A stretch of 64,000 bases of DNA. Source: Puccinellia tenuiflora (taxonomy: Eukaryota > Streptophyta > Magnoliopsida > Poales > Poaceae). The stretch lies in the NCBI GenBank assembly GCA_012064385.1, contig QRDG01001736.1, forward strand, positions 46,900-110,899, in the 5' to 3' direction. The notes under the pieces are model-generated. The model worked only from the letters and a program-made list of their open reading frames with translations. It had not been told where the DNA came from and ran no database searches. Each line of letters opens with the position of its first letter. Position 1 is the stretch's first letter. Below are positions 33,901-43,668 of this stretch, piece by piece. The position numbers were made by a program, and so were the translations under genes.

Positions 33901-34223
33901 GGGAGTTAGCCCTTGAGAGATCAGCAGTTTATCAGCAGGACTTGCGGCGATATCACGCACGCAGAGTCAAGACCCGGACTTTCCAGGAAGGAGACTTAGT
34001 GCTTCGCCTTGTCCAGAGTAAGGAAGGGATGCACAAGTTATCTCCACCATGGGAAGGACCGTTCGTCATAAGCAAGAATCTGAACAATGGATCGTACTAT
34101 CTAATGGATGTGCGAGAGCCGGCAAGTGTAGGCAAAGGAGCTGACACAGCTCATACTCTAGATCCTTATGCAGAGGCAAAGAGGCCTTGGAACATAGCTC
34201 AGCTACGTCCATATTATACCTAA
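30993..34223 (+). CDS. RT - RNase H - archaeal-type RNase H - integrase of element A
   Basis: Open from 30993 (first Met 31056) to TAA 34221-34223 without a break. RT: RMCIDFTGLNKHCPKD, FLDAYSGYHQI, MPFGLKNAGATYQ and catalytic AYVDDVVVKS (~31573). RNase H 1: LLYVAANERVVSAVVV...YPQWQKLVYGV. Second, archaeal-type RNase H: WTMHFDGSRQLEGSGAGVVL, NNMAEYEALLHGL, CFGDSDLVAQQ. Integrase: HAGDCGHH...CDGC zinc site and a DDE core with LDMVGPF, ITDNGTNL and GQAERANQ. The C-terminus ends PWNIAQLRPYYT. All catalytic residues that I can identify are present, so apart from the amber codons upstream this pol looks functional. Confidence 0.9.
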   Translation, partial: ESALVEFIRENRDVFAWKPSDMPGVPRELAEHSLHVNPNARPVKQGLRKFHDDRRKAIGEEVARLLAAEFIKEVFHPEWVANPVLVPKKTGELRMCIDFTGLNKHCPKDPFALPRIDQIIDSTAGSELLCFLDAYSGYHQIRLNIEDELKTSFITPFGAFCYTTMPFGLKNAGATYQRCIQNCFKKQIGRNIHAYVDDVVVKSQKADSLIADLTETFENLRKYKMKLNPTKCVFGVPAGKLLGFIVSERGIEANPEKIKAIHNLQKPTCLKDVQKLTGCVAALSRFISRLGEKAGPLYRLLKKSDKFLWDEEADRAFEELKKTLSTAPVLAAPTDKEPMLLYVAANERVVSAVVVVERAEEGKEYPVQRPVYYISEVLTESKQRYPQWQKLVYGVFLASRKLKHYFQEHPIKVVSSAPLADIIRNREATGRVAKWAIELGPYHITYEPRTAIKSQALVDFVNDWTDFTSSPSTPCTKYWTMHFDGSRQLEGSGAGVVLTSPKGDKLAYVLQLHFDCTNNMAEYEALLHGLRLAKEMNIKRIRCFGDSDLVAQQVSGTWDSKDANMAAYRRAVEQIAGFFSGYQVEHIDRRKNEAADALSRLGSRREKVPPNVFLDELHHPSVKLPTEEELAFPDPESALVAAVRAIPTWTEPYLAYLLRGELPKDEVKRKQLIRRCKSYTVINGELYRRSVTGVYQRCVSPEEGKQILQEIHAGDCGHHASTRSLVSKAFRHGFFWLTAHLDAERIVRVCDGCQRYARQDHVPAQELRTIPITWPFAVWGLDMVGPFSKSPCQKTHLLVAVDKFTKWVEVEPVSRVDGASAVRFFKKIATRFGYPHSIITDNGTNLSVGEMAKFCGENNIRLDLASVAHPQSNGQAERANQELLKGIKPRLRVPLLRAAGSWVEELPAVLWSIRTTPNRSTGFTPFFMVYGAEAVLPSDLLHDSPRVANYVETENELARQDSVDALEEARELALERSAVYQQDLRRYHARRVKTRTFQEGDLVLRLVQSKEGMHKLSPPWEGPFVISKNLNNGSYYLMDVREPASVGKGADTAHTLDPYAEAKRPWNIAQLRPYYT

Positions 34224-34390
34224 GTTGTACTAGATTCATGAGTTGAAAGGTAATGAGCCCAGTGAGCCATGCCTAGATGTAATCGAATTATTATGATCAA
34301 ATGAAATAAAGCCGGCTTTTATGAACATGAGTCCTTTAGTCGAGTCACCCAGTGAGTGCGCTTTGTTCTTTAAATTTTGATCATCAGGTT

Positions 34391-34771
34391 CTTGGGGGCT
34401 TGCTTTTCAGTGAAAAAAGTTAAGCTTAAACTCTTGGACCCGGCACAGTAGCCAAATTTTCCTAGTTTTCTCGCTGGTAAGTCAGATGCATCCTGCACAA
34501 TATGATCTATCTACAGGCATGACTTGTTTCTTTCTCTTATGGATCCTAAGGAACATATGAGTTCAGAACCTGTCAGCACAAGCTGTACGAGAAGTCATGC
34601 AGGGCCTACTTATTCATCAGTGAAAAATTAGACGGGTTATAAGAACCAAGCCGATTGGCACAAATTCAAAATAGCTAACAAGCTAAATAGTTTAAAGGCA
34701 CCAGTAGTGCATCATTCAAAAGAGCTAAACAAGCTCAATAGTTTAAAAGCACCCGTAGTGCATAATTACAA
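34391..34771. repeat. Non-coding spacer after pol with a 52-bp near-tandem duplication
   Basis: CAAGCTAAATAGTTTAAAGGCACC... at about 34679-34720 is followed by CAAGCTCAATAGTTTAAAAGCACC... at about 34730-34771. A PPT-like CTTGGGGGCT lies at 34391-34400. No ORF occurs between the pol stop and the end of the antisense gene at 34804. Confidence 0.65.
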
Positions 34772-34803
34772 AGTCTCAATGGTAACACAGCATTACATAG
34801 CAA

Positions 34804-37800
34804 TCAAAAGTCATTCAGAGGATTGTCTTCTAGAGGAGCTGACTCCTTCGCCAGAGTCGAGGAGTCCTTCTTAGCAGGCGACTTGTCCTTTGATTGAACA
34901 GCAGGAATCGAGGAGCCCTTTTTAGCAGGAGATTTGCCTTGTGCTTGAGCAGCGGAAGAAGGAGCCGGCTTCAATGGAGGCTTGGTGGCGACTCTCTTCG
35001 TTTGAAATCCAGTACCCTTGGGACTCTTCATATGCTTACCAAGATCTGCTTGTTTCTGAGCGTCTCCAGAGACAGCTCTAGAAGGAGTGGGCGCAGCAGG
35101 AGTCTTTAGGGTAGGCTCAGCACTTGGAACAGGAGCCGCCGGTGACGAGGAACTCGGACCGGCAGAGGCAGAGAATACACCAGATGGGTCCTGTGATGGG
35201 CGGCCAAAATTTACTATCTCAGGAGTTACTGGAGCGACTCTCTTGTTCTCCAAATCATAATGATGAACCCATACCTCAGGGTCCATCTTATTGGCAATCT
35301 CACAAGCATATGGCCGCACCAGCTTTTCTTCGGCTATGAAATCATTCTGAGTAAAAGGTTTGCCATCTTCATGCTGCTCAGGCTTCCCCATTGTAAGCAT
35401 TGCTGGCTCAAGAACAGTGGGATAGTAGCTGTGGGCTAAGGCCAAGATCCTGATAGCAGATCTCCTCATAGAAGATTGTTTCCACAGTCGTACATAGCCT
35501 GGTGCTCTGGACAACTCGTCCACCAGACGTTCAGGCTCTTTGGGGCACTTGCCTTTATGATTCAGATACTTGACCACAGAACGGGCTCCCTCTTGTAGCC
35601 CATGACAGTAATCAAGCATCTCAGACAGTTGTTTGCTTGTGGGCAATTTAAGCTTTGGGGAGTCAGCCCCTGCAGAAAGGAAAACAAGGAGTCATTGTCA
35701 GTTGAAAAGCAATTCACAAAAGGTGCAAAAGGAAGCAAGCAAAAGTCATAAACTCACCAAATATATGCTGACACATGGCACCAATGCCTTTTTTGCAAGT
35801 ATTGAACACAGCTTGTAGGTCATTGTGTGCTTTCTGAGCAATCTTTTTGGCCTCAGCCGACTCTTTTCTCACCTGCTCCAGTTGAGCAGCTAAGGCCTTC
35901 AGATCCTTCTCAAGCTGAAGGGAGTGTTCTTTTTCGGCCATGGCAGATTTGGCACTGGCAGCTGCCTGGTCCTCAAGTTCTTTCATATCTCTCTTCATCT
36001 TGGAGACAATGCACTGCAATTACAAGTCATAAAGCACAAGTGAGATCCACAAGTCAAATACAGAACTCATGAGCTCCAAGTCGTCACAAGTCAACAACTT
36101 GGCGCTTGGGGGCTACTCAGGAGTCAATTCTTTCTATCAGAAAAGCAGGCATGAGTTATAATCGACAAGTCATAAGCTCCAAGTCGCCACAAGTTAGCAA
36201 CTTGGCGCTTGGGGGCTACTCGCAGAACAGAAATTTTTTCTTCAAGTAAGGTATCAGTAAGTAATATATATTGGTAGCTCCAAGTCGTCGCAGGCTGACA
36301 ACTCGGCGCTTGGGGGCTACTCGTGCGAAAATTTTCGGTCTAAGGACCCGACAGACAGTAAACTATCAGCCCCGAGTCCTAGTAGAGCTAAGGACTCAGT
36401 GCTTGGGGGCTACAGTGTGCAAAAATTTTTCCATATAGCAATTGAGTTCAGTATCAAATCAAAGCACCTATCCTAGTCACAAGTCACCACAGACAGGTGC
36501 TTGGGGGCTACTGAGATAGGATGATGCCAGAAAGCATGAAAAGAGAAGTCAGAAAAGCTTACTTCATGAACCACGTGAAGAGACCTAAGAGCCGCTTGCT
36601 CGTCGTCCTTCAGCCTAGCAGCTTGATCGTTCAAGTCGACTGCTTCAGCATAGGCTTCGGAAAATGACATGTTATCTGCCACCCGAAGTCGACTGTAGTC
36701 AGTAGATGACTTGATCTTGATTGACGGAGAGGCTGCAAGAGTCGGCTTGACAGGAGCCGGTTGAACTGGAGGCGCAGAATCAGGAGTCACAGCACCAGAG
36801 CTGGGCTGGACTGTTGTTGGAGTCGACGCTCGAGCCTTTGAAGAGGACTCGGGGACAGTAGGAGTCGTGGTTGCGCCGGCTGATGCAGCGATGGAGGGAC
36901 CTGTCCTCGTACTGGTTGTCTGAGAAGTCGAAGGAGGGGCAGGTCCACGTCCAGAGGAGACATCAGCCATGCCTGGGAGCTTTGTCACCTTGGCACAAGG
37001 TCGAGCCCTGAAATAATTAGAGACAGAAATCAATAAACCTAGTGAAAAGAAAGATCAGAAGTCATATAATCGCAAGTACAGAGACAAAAGAGTTTTACCC
37101 AATATTGGTCTCCAGATCCAAGGCGGTCTGAGAGCTTGAAGAGGGCATTGACAAACCAGAGTTGTAAGAGTCGTCCTTTTGGGGAGGAGAGGTCGATTTC
37201 CGTTGGTGTGAGACGGGCAGAGGCTCAGGAGCATCTGCAGGCCCATCGGAACGTAGCTTCCTCTTCCTAGCGGCGATAACACTCTGCATTTGCTCTTCAG
37301 GCTTAGTGGGAGAGCGAGAGGACCCAAGGACTCGTGAGAGTGGTACCTTGGGAACAGCCTCTCGAGAGCCATTATTGTTTGAGGCTGGAGAGGGCGAGGA
37401 GTGACTCCTAGCAGAGGACTCTGCAGATGGAGATGGTTGAGCAGCAGCAGTGGCAGTATCAGTTTGCCTGGCAGTTGGAGCCTCTGGAGAGGACTCGTCA
37501 TCGTCGGTTTCTTCCACAATGGGAGCCTCTTGAGAGGACTCCTCTTCATCAGCATTCTTAGTTGGAGCCTCTGGCGAGGACTCCTCATCGGCAGCACCAT
37601 CATCAGCAGGAGCCTCCTGGGAGGACTCCTCATCTGCGTCATCAGTATCATCTGCCACAGTGGTTTGATCTGTGGCAAGGATTTCTTCTTCAGCTTCAGC
37701 CTCAGCTTCAGCTTTATTCTTAGAACCAGCTCCAGAAGCCGGCTTGCAGAAGGAGTCGGTGAGCTGCAAAAGAGTTAGTAAATATGGGTCAGCAAGCAAT

Positions 37801-38825
37801 ACAAGTGAAGTCAAGGTTGAAATAAAGTAGAGAGTGATACTTACATCAGGAGCCGGGTGGGTCGAGCAGAAGGGTTGGAGCCCGAAATAAGCTTGATCCT
37901 TCACCGGTTTCCCAGTCAACTTCTTGATGAGTCGACCAAGTTCGGGTCCATCAGACAATTGCTCCGTAACCCGGAGGTCATCACCAGCGCATCTGGTATA
38001 TGTGCAGATCAGTCGAGTCCTAGGACTCAGCGGCTGGATTCTCCAGGTTGTCCAGCAACGGACCAAATCCATATTCTCCAAATTATGGGACAAGAGAGCC
38101 CGGATGCGAGTGATAAGAGACTCGACCCTTGGCCGGTCGGCCTCTGGGCACCTGGCTTTCATCAGAGGAGTCGCCCGGAGGCGTTCCTCAGAGAACAAAG
38201 GAAGCTTAGGTTCATTTGCAGGGGAAGTGTCCTTGCAATAAAAGAAGGTTCTTTGCCAGTCTTTGATGCGATTTGGGAAAACTGGCTTAGGGAAGACGGA
38301 GTTGAGGCGCCGTTGAAGGGCGACGGCGCCACATTGAAGAAGAGGGCCCCCAGAGGTTTCAGGTTGAGGATTGCAGTAAAAGAGCTCGAGCCAAAGGTTG
38401 ATATCAGGTTTAATCTGGAGGTAATCCTCACAGAGAACGACAAAATTAGAAAGGGTGAGGATGGAGTTAGGAGCAAGATCGTGAATCCGCAGCTCGTAAA
38501 GCTCGAGGAGCTGGCGGAAGAAAAAGTCGCCGGGGGGAGAAAAGCCGCGGAATAGGTGCTCCACGAAGACAACTACTTCGTCCTTAGCGGGAGCGGGAAC
38601 GATCTCATCCCCTGGGGCCCGAGCTTGAGCACTAGAAGGGATCAAACCTGAGAGCCTGTGGGTCTTCAATTGCTCCGCCGAGACCGTAGATCCACTCCAA
38701 TCGGCGGAGATCGATCGCTTGGAGGAGGGTTTGGCGGCGGCGGCGGCCGCAGCGGCAATGTTCACCGTCCTGCTCGACGTGGTCGCCTTGGCCTTCGATG
38801 TGGTCTTTGAGCGCTTGGGGGCCAT
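34804..38825 (-). CDS. Antisense gene of element A, 'putative gypsy type transposon' family, five exons, intact
   Basis: Exons on -: 38825-37845, 37763-37099, 37007-36563, 36013-35758, 35669-34804. All introns are GT..AG (donors GTAAGT, GTAAAA, GTAAGC, GTGAGT). Phases agree throughout and the 3,213 coding bases give 1,070 residues without a stop. N-terminus: basic MAPKRSKTTSKAKATT, Ala run, then the conserved domain (FVEHLFRGFSPPGDFFFRQL, ELRIHDLAPNSILTLSNFVV, LCEDYLQIKPDINLW). Middle: acidic Glu/Ser repeats (DEESSQEAP, several copies), an ARKRKLR basic patch and Pro/Ser-rich linkers. A coiled coil (exon 4, KELEDQAAASAKSAM...LEKDLKALAAQLEQ) precedes a C-terminal helical and Ser/Lys-rich region. 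Antisense ORFs of this kind are known in Tat-lineage elements such as maize Grande (gene 23). Function unknown. Confidence 0.85.
36105..36511 (+). repeat. Five polypurine-tract-like motifs in an intron of the antisense gene
   Basis: CTTGGGGGCTAC occurs at 36105-36116, 36208-36219, 36309-36320, 36402-36413 and 36500-36511, about 93-103 bp apart. The first three are preceded by AACT(T/C)GGCG. The element's true PPT beside the 3' LTR is TTCGGGGGCTAC, in the same (sense) orientation. All five lie between antisense exons 3 and 4 (36014-36562). Confidence 0.85.
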
Positions 38826-39348
38826 GGCGTGCGGGCGGTGCGTGCTGGGCGCGGGAAGAGATGGGCGCGAAAGAGAGGAAGGAGAGCTTTGAGCTGAAGG
38901 GGCAAGTGAGGTTTAGGGCCTAACCCTTCGCGATTTATAAAGGGGGGTAAAACCCTAGAAAGTCAACTGTGGATAACGTTTCAGTAAAAACGTTCTAGTG
39001 GCCAAACAGACAGATAAGAAATCACAATGTGGAAAGGTCAAAAGTCACAAATATGGAAGTAGCCGGCTTGTCTCAGAATGACGAGTCTTGTGACAGTGAA
39101 ATCAGCTTATCTAGCCCTTGTTCGCAGGAGTCACACCAGAACCCGGCCTGCTAGTACGAGGGCAAGAGTGGTGGCTTAAACAAGGGATAAGAGTGGACTC
39201 ATTTTATATATGTGTTATGTTTTATGCAGGAATTCATCTTGGAGCTAGCAGCAGGCGACTTTGGAGCCATTGGCTCAAGTGGAAGGAGTCGACCCAGAGA
39301 GTCGAATCAGCAAGTCAGAGGAAGCCGCCAAGCTGTGCCCAAGATAAA

Positions 39349-39360
39349 TTCGGGGGCTAC
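39349..39360 (+). other. Polypurine tract of element A
   Basis: TTCGGGGGCTAC immediately precedes the 3' LTR (TGATGGGG at 39361). This is the expected priming site for plus-strand synthesis. Confidence 0.8.
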
Positions 39361-39942
39361 TGATGGGGGGATACTTTATAGGTAGGCCCATGGACCCGGA
39401 AAGTAGACCCGCCAAGACCAAGAAGGCCAAAGCCGAGTCACATATCAAGTCGCATGGGCTGGGCTGGAGACAAGCCGGCCAAGGCCCATAATGAAGAAAG
39501 GACCCGTCCGGAAGGAGTCCAAGTACAACCCGGAGTCTAAACTTGGAAGACCAAGACGTAGAGTAGGACTCCGTGTTCTAGTGTGACTCGGTGTAAAGTG
39601 TAAATCCAGAGACCCGGCAGCCTTTATAAGCGGGGTCCTGGACCTTAGATCGATAAGTTCAACCAGGAGAGATAAGCTTCAACCAATAGAGAAACCCTAG
39701 CCACCAGAGAGAGAAGTCGCCGGCTCCTAAGTTGTGGGAGCCGGGTCCTTGTAATCGAGACATATCAAGAGCAATAACAGAGAAGCAGGAAGTAGGTCTT
39801 TACCTCGAATCAGAGGGGCCGAACCTGGGTAAATCCTTGTTCCTTGGCGAGATTAATCGTTCCAGCGTACTTCAGTCATCAATGGCCCCAGAACTCATCT
39901 TCCCTGAGGAAGAACTTGCCGTGACAACCCCACGACAGTCAC

Positions 39943-41442
39943 CAACACTGTTGGTGTTGTGGCAGCATATTTTGCTCCCATTGCTTGTAATGATATACTC
40001 ATGAGTTGTGTTGGGTTGTCTTGTAGCTCTTCTTGTTGTTCTGGTTGCTGCTCATGAAATTGCTGCTGTTCTATCTGTTCTTGGTCCAAAGCTTGAGCCA
40101 GAAAATTGAGGACTGGTATAGGTCTACACTTGTGGCCTGGCTGCCAGTTGGGTTCTCCACAACGCCAACATTGACCTTTAACTCGATGTTTTGCAGTATT
40201 GTTTTCGGGAACTGAACTGACCACAGGTGAGAAATTGGATGTAGGTTTGTATGTATTCGAGCTGCTGAACTTTTGGAATTGAGGAACAAAAGATTTCCTT
40301 GCTTGCTGGCACTGTTCCATTTCACGAGCTTGCCAGTAGGCAGATGTAAGTGAAGGAGGACGCAATGTTCGCAACTGAGATTTAATTGTATCTCGCATAC
40401 CATTCACATAACAACGAACAAACCAATCCTCTTGGATATCAGGGTTTTCTTCTCGGACATCTGCCATGAGCTCTTCAAAAAATTCAGTGTATTGTTTGAT
40501 TGTCAGGTTGTTTTGTTTCACAGCATTGAATTTCTCTGCTAATTCATAAGTGCTGTGTCCTGAAAACCGTTGTATCACTTCTTCAGCGAATTGAGTCCAT
40601 GAAAGCTGGTTTTTGTGGATGCCAGAGCGCCTCAGCCACACATCAGCAGGTCCCACACAGTATAATTGCGCAAAATGAACCTTATACTCTTCAGGAGCTG
40701 TAGCCATCTGAAAATACTTCTCACATTGTCGAATCCACCCCACTGGGTTGTCTCCATCAAAACGAGGGAAATCCATGCGAGGACCCTTTGTTATAGATTT
40801 GAAAAATTGCATCCGCATTTCTTTTTCATAGTAGCTGGCATATCCTTCCCACAGCTGTTTCAGTCTGGGGTTGTTATGTTGCCCTGTGTTAAATGCAGGT
40901 GTAGAACCCTAAGAATGCTGTTGCTTCTGAGATGCAGGGTAATGTTTGTTGAAGCCAGCAAAACCTGGAGGAGCTGACCTGTGGCCAGTATTTAAGGGAG
41001 GCAAATTTGTCCTGGTAATAAAATCAATGTACTGTGTCTTTTCTTTTTCCAATTGCAAGCGCTTCTGCAGTTCAGTTGCTAGCTGAGTTTGCTGTTGTGT
41101 AGACTGCTGGAACGTTGGTGACTTTTGAAGCTCTTGCCCTGCAATGTTTTCCACTTGTTCTCGCCTAGGAGCTTGCTGAGTTGAGTCCCCTTTAAGTGTA
41201 TTGATCGCCTTAGCCATAGCTGTCAATTGCACACTAATTGTTCCCACTGCTGTGTGCATACCTGCGACCACGTCAACCACCTCGGACTGTTTTTCCTGCA
41301 TGAGTCCTATGTCCTCTTTCATCTGTGATATTTCAAGCCGTATTTCTTCATTGTCCTTACGATTTTCTAACAATTCCTGTCTAATTGCACGCAGTTCCTG
41401 CACTTCTTCTCCCTCAATACTAGCTGCCTTCGATCTCGTCAT
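39943..41442 (-). pseudogene. gag of the Reina-like element (N-terminal half of gag-pol)
   Basis: Start ATG at 41442 on -. There is a coiled-coil N-terminal region (residues ~10-60, Glu/Ile/Arg-rich), a Gln-rich linker, then TAG at 40909-40911. The same frame continues with the gag core (PRMDFPRFDGDNPVGWIRQC...YCVGPADVWLRRSGI...YTEFFEELM) and a CCHC knuckle (CWRCGEPNWQPGHKC). The frame runs into the nested insertion at 39942/27104, just before the protease. The single open frame through gag into pol is typical of plant chromoviruses. Confidence 0.85.
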
Positions 41443-41807
41443 GGTGATGCTGAGATCTAGAGAAAATGAATTGGATTCCCAAACCGTCCTTCGATAGCTT
41501 GATCAGAACGGATCCTTCCGCCGCCAACTGGTACCACGCCCCCAAAAGGCACACGAATCAAGTTTGAGCACGGGATTTTACCTCTGGAGAAGATTTCCCC
41601 ACCAACCGCCTCGACTCCTTGATTTATGCCCGAACAAGTGCTCCATGCCGCCACCGAGCCGCCTCCGTCGACGAAGTTCAGATGAACTGCTCCGCCGCCT
41701 ACGCCTCCGGTCGACAACGCCGCCGCTGCGTGGAGGGAGAAGTAGATGGGATTTTACCGAATAGCCGAACCAACCACTCTCGCCGCCCCGATTCGCCCCC
41801 AAGGATC

Positions 41808-41825
41808 GATGAATCTGATACCAAT
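41808..41825 (-). other. Primer-binding site of the Reina-like element
   Basis: Read on -, TTGGTATCAGATTCATCGAT follows the right-hand LTR; TGGTATCAGA matches the 3' end complement of initiator tRNA-Met used by most plant LTR elements. Confidence 0.8.
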
Positions 41826-42161
41826 TGTCAGGTCCCAGAAGGGATCGACATGCTAAAACTACAATTCAACACAGATCACCACAGGAAAACTAACGAACAC
41901 GAGTGCATCTCGATCTCAAATCTCCTTTACTTCTAGATACCCCGATTCAGAATTTAGGGTTTAGGTATACAAGTATATTTGTAGCATAAAGCCAAATGGA
42001 TAGATAGGGATAATGCCAAGCGCAACTGGACTTTAATACAGGCGGCACATCAGCCACAAGCGGGAATTATCTTCAATCGTGGCCTTTGGAGAGGAACGAC
42101 GACGGCCGTTGGATAACTGAAACGTCTTGGGTGTCCAGGGTGCTTCGTCAGGTATCTGACA

Positions 42162-42231
42162 GCGGCATCCGTGCCGGAACCGTCGTCCGCGTCCTCGACT
42201 ACGTCTGCGACGCCGTCCAGAAGGACTGCAG
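42162..42231 (+). pseudogene. RPA1-like exon, right part after the retrotransposon
   Basis: 42162-42166 is the duplicated target. From 42167 the frame reads IRAGTVVRVLDYVCDAVQKD and C, then AG|GTGAGA, a good donor at 42232. It continues the RPA1 N-terminal OB-fold in phase with 23413 (RRRD | IRAGTV). The next RPA1 exon could not be found in 42232-43038, so the locus may be a gene fragment or the rest may be displaced by element B. Confidence 0.7.
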
Positions 42232-43038
42232 GTGAGACAAGATCTTATTAGTTTTTTCTACCCTTCGGGAAAAAAGATTTTATCATGGTGCAGATTTTGT
42301 TAAATTTTATTTTCCCCTTGGAAGGGGAAAATAAATCCAGGGAGGGACACAAATTTTACAAGATCCAGGGAGCGACGCAAATTTTCAATGTGACATACCT
42401 CTTATTTTGGGCTCAGAAAAAAAGACTAATCGGACAAATTTTTCTACTCTTCTGGAAAAAGATTTTACGATTAATCTACTTAGCAACCGTGCCCTACGAG
42501 ATTATTCCCTCTAGCGGGATGGTCGTATAGATTCTCCCTATAAGGGCAGAGGGGCCAACGGATGCATGCATCCATGGAATCTTTCCCAAATCCGAATTTT
42601 TAAAATGATTTATCTCTTAAACCGTCAATGCAATTGACGATCCGTCTTCACCGTTGGGTTCATCTCGATGAGTACTTCAAAACAAGATCCCATCTTAATA
42701 TGTTTTGACGACTTTTTTTTTCGTCATCAGTTGCTAGGTTATCTCTACTATATAATACGGCTTGTGTTTCTCTTTCGTCCGTCGTTGGTAGGTATGTCGT
42801 GCCTATCGTTCCGCAAAAAAAATCTGGTTCCATCCATTGAGTACGTCCGCAAAGCAGAGTTCGGTGTTCATACGCTTTCAGTTTCGTTCGTCGGAAGAGT
42901 TGAAAAGGAGGACTCTGCTCCAGACTCGATCGCATGTCCTACATATACACAAGCGCGTTTCAGAGTGAGCGGATATACTTTGATTTCTTGATCTAATTGG
43001 CACTACCGGCAGGCGGCAACATGGCTGCTGATGATCCG
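42232..43038. other. Non-coding stretch with a perfect 14-bp-stem hairpin
   Basis: No supported gene. 42306-42335 is a near-perfect palindrome (TTTATTTTCCCCTT, GG, AAGGGGAAAATAAA). The rest is AT-rich with T and A runs (e.g. 42714-42722). It may be an intron of the RPA1-like locus up to the start of element B. Confidence 0.6.
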
Positions 43039-43450
43039 TGACGAGCTTGTGGCTCGGCAAATCCCTGGGTCGAGTACCCCGGGTTGATTGAGGGAGAAAG
43101 AGAGAGATCAGGCTGGTGAACACGACGGCTAACAGGGGGCGATTTTACCCAGGTTCGGCCCCTCGAGTTGAGGTAAAGACCTACTCCTGCTTGTCTGGGA
43201 TTATAGATTGGTGGCTACAATGCGATGTTCAATGATTCGATGCCCTAGACGGCGCACCCTCCCGGCCTTTATACTACAGGCCGGGTCTCGGGTGGACGGT
43301 GCGATTGCACGTACAAGATATGGAAACCTCCTCACCGACCTAATGTCGACTACTTGTTGTATACGGAATCCTTCTTGGGCTTCGCTGGGCCTTCCTTGGC
43401 GTGACCCAAGTACCATCACCGTGGGTGACCCGAAAGGTAGCCCCACGACA

Positions 43451-43462
43451 GTAGCCCCCGAG
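43451..43462 (-). other. Polypurine tract of element B
   Basis: On -, CTCGGGGGCTAC immediately precedes TGTCGTGGGG, the start of the 3' LTR. It shares the CGGGGGCTAC core with element A. Confidence 0.8.
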
Positions 43463-43625
43463 TGCTCAGTCGAATCGCAGAGTCGGGTGGAGGACTCCCC
43501 CCTTCAGGGCACGCCACATGGAATCGTTGATGAAGATTGCTTCGAGTGAGCTTGTCTTGATTCTTCGGGTGCGCCGTCTTGATTTTTCGGAGTCGCAGCA
43601 TTTCGACTGCTTTTCTTCATAATCA

Positions 43626-43668
43626 TCGGGTGCGCGAACAGCGCTCCCGATGGGAGTAGCCCCCGAGA
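43626..43668 (-). repeat. Dispersed ~43-bp repeat with a PPT-like core (also at 46019-46061)
   Basis: TCGGGTGCGCGAACAGCGCT followed by CCCGATGGGAGTAGCCCCCG occurs at about 43627-43666 and again at 46021-46060. A shorter copy, GCTCCCGATGGGAGTA, lies at 43726-43741. On the sense (-) strand each long copy carries CGGGGGCTAC, the element's PPT core. Confidence 0.85.

Larger units (their letters stand above)
27109..39937 (+). mobile_element. Young Tat-type Ty3/Gypsy retrotransposon with antisense gene (element A)
   Basis: LTRs 27109-27685 and 39361-39937, both 577 bp, differ at only 4 positions that I can count. The perfect target duplication GTCAC is at 27104-27108 and 39938-39942. Each LTR has a TATA-like CTTTATAAGC (27371-27380; 39619-39628 region). 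The primer-binding site begins TTGGCGCCCACCGTGGGG right after the left LTR, and the polypurine tract TTCGGGGGCTAC (39349-39360) abuts the right LTR. The sense strand carries gag, protease, RT, two RNase H regions and integrase; the opposite strand downstream carries a five-exon gene. Dual RNase H and DGGS protease place it in the Tat lineage. It sits inside the gag-pol of the Reina-like element. Confidence 0.92.
23414..42161 (-). mobile_element. Chromovirus Ty3/Gypsy retrotransposon (Reina-like), carrying a nested Tat element
   Basis: LTRs are 23414-23747 (334 bp) and 41826-42161 (336 bp), TG...CA, with about 18 differences (near 5%). The target duplication is GCGAC (23409-23413) versus GCGGC (42162-42166), one mismatch. 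The element reads on -: 5' LTR on the right, primer-binding site TTGGTATCAGATTC (initiator-tRNA-Met type) at about 41808-41825, gag, protease, RT, RNase H, integrase and chromodomain. A purine tract (CCAGAGGGAGGCAG on -) lies beside the left LTR at 23748-23763. Short LTRs plus a chromodomain suggest the Reina lineage. Without the nested 12.8 kb and its duplicated 5 bp the element is about 5.9 kb. Confidence 0.85.

Noticed and set aside
37857..38555. + strand frame of 232 codons in element A
   Set aside because: Shadow of the first exon of the well-supported antisense gene.
34224..39360. An envelope-like gene after pol in element A
   Set aside because: No sense-strand ORF with signal peptide or transmembrane pattern is present; the coding capacity there is antisense.
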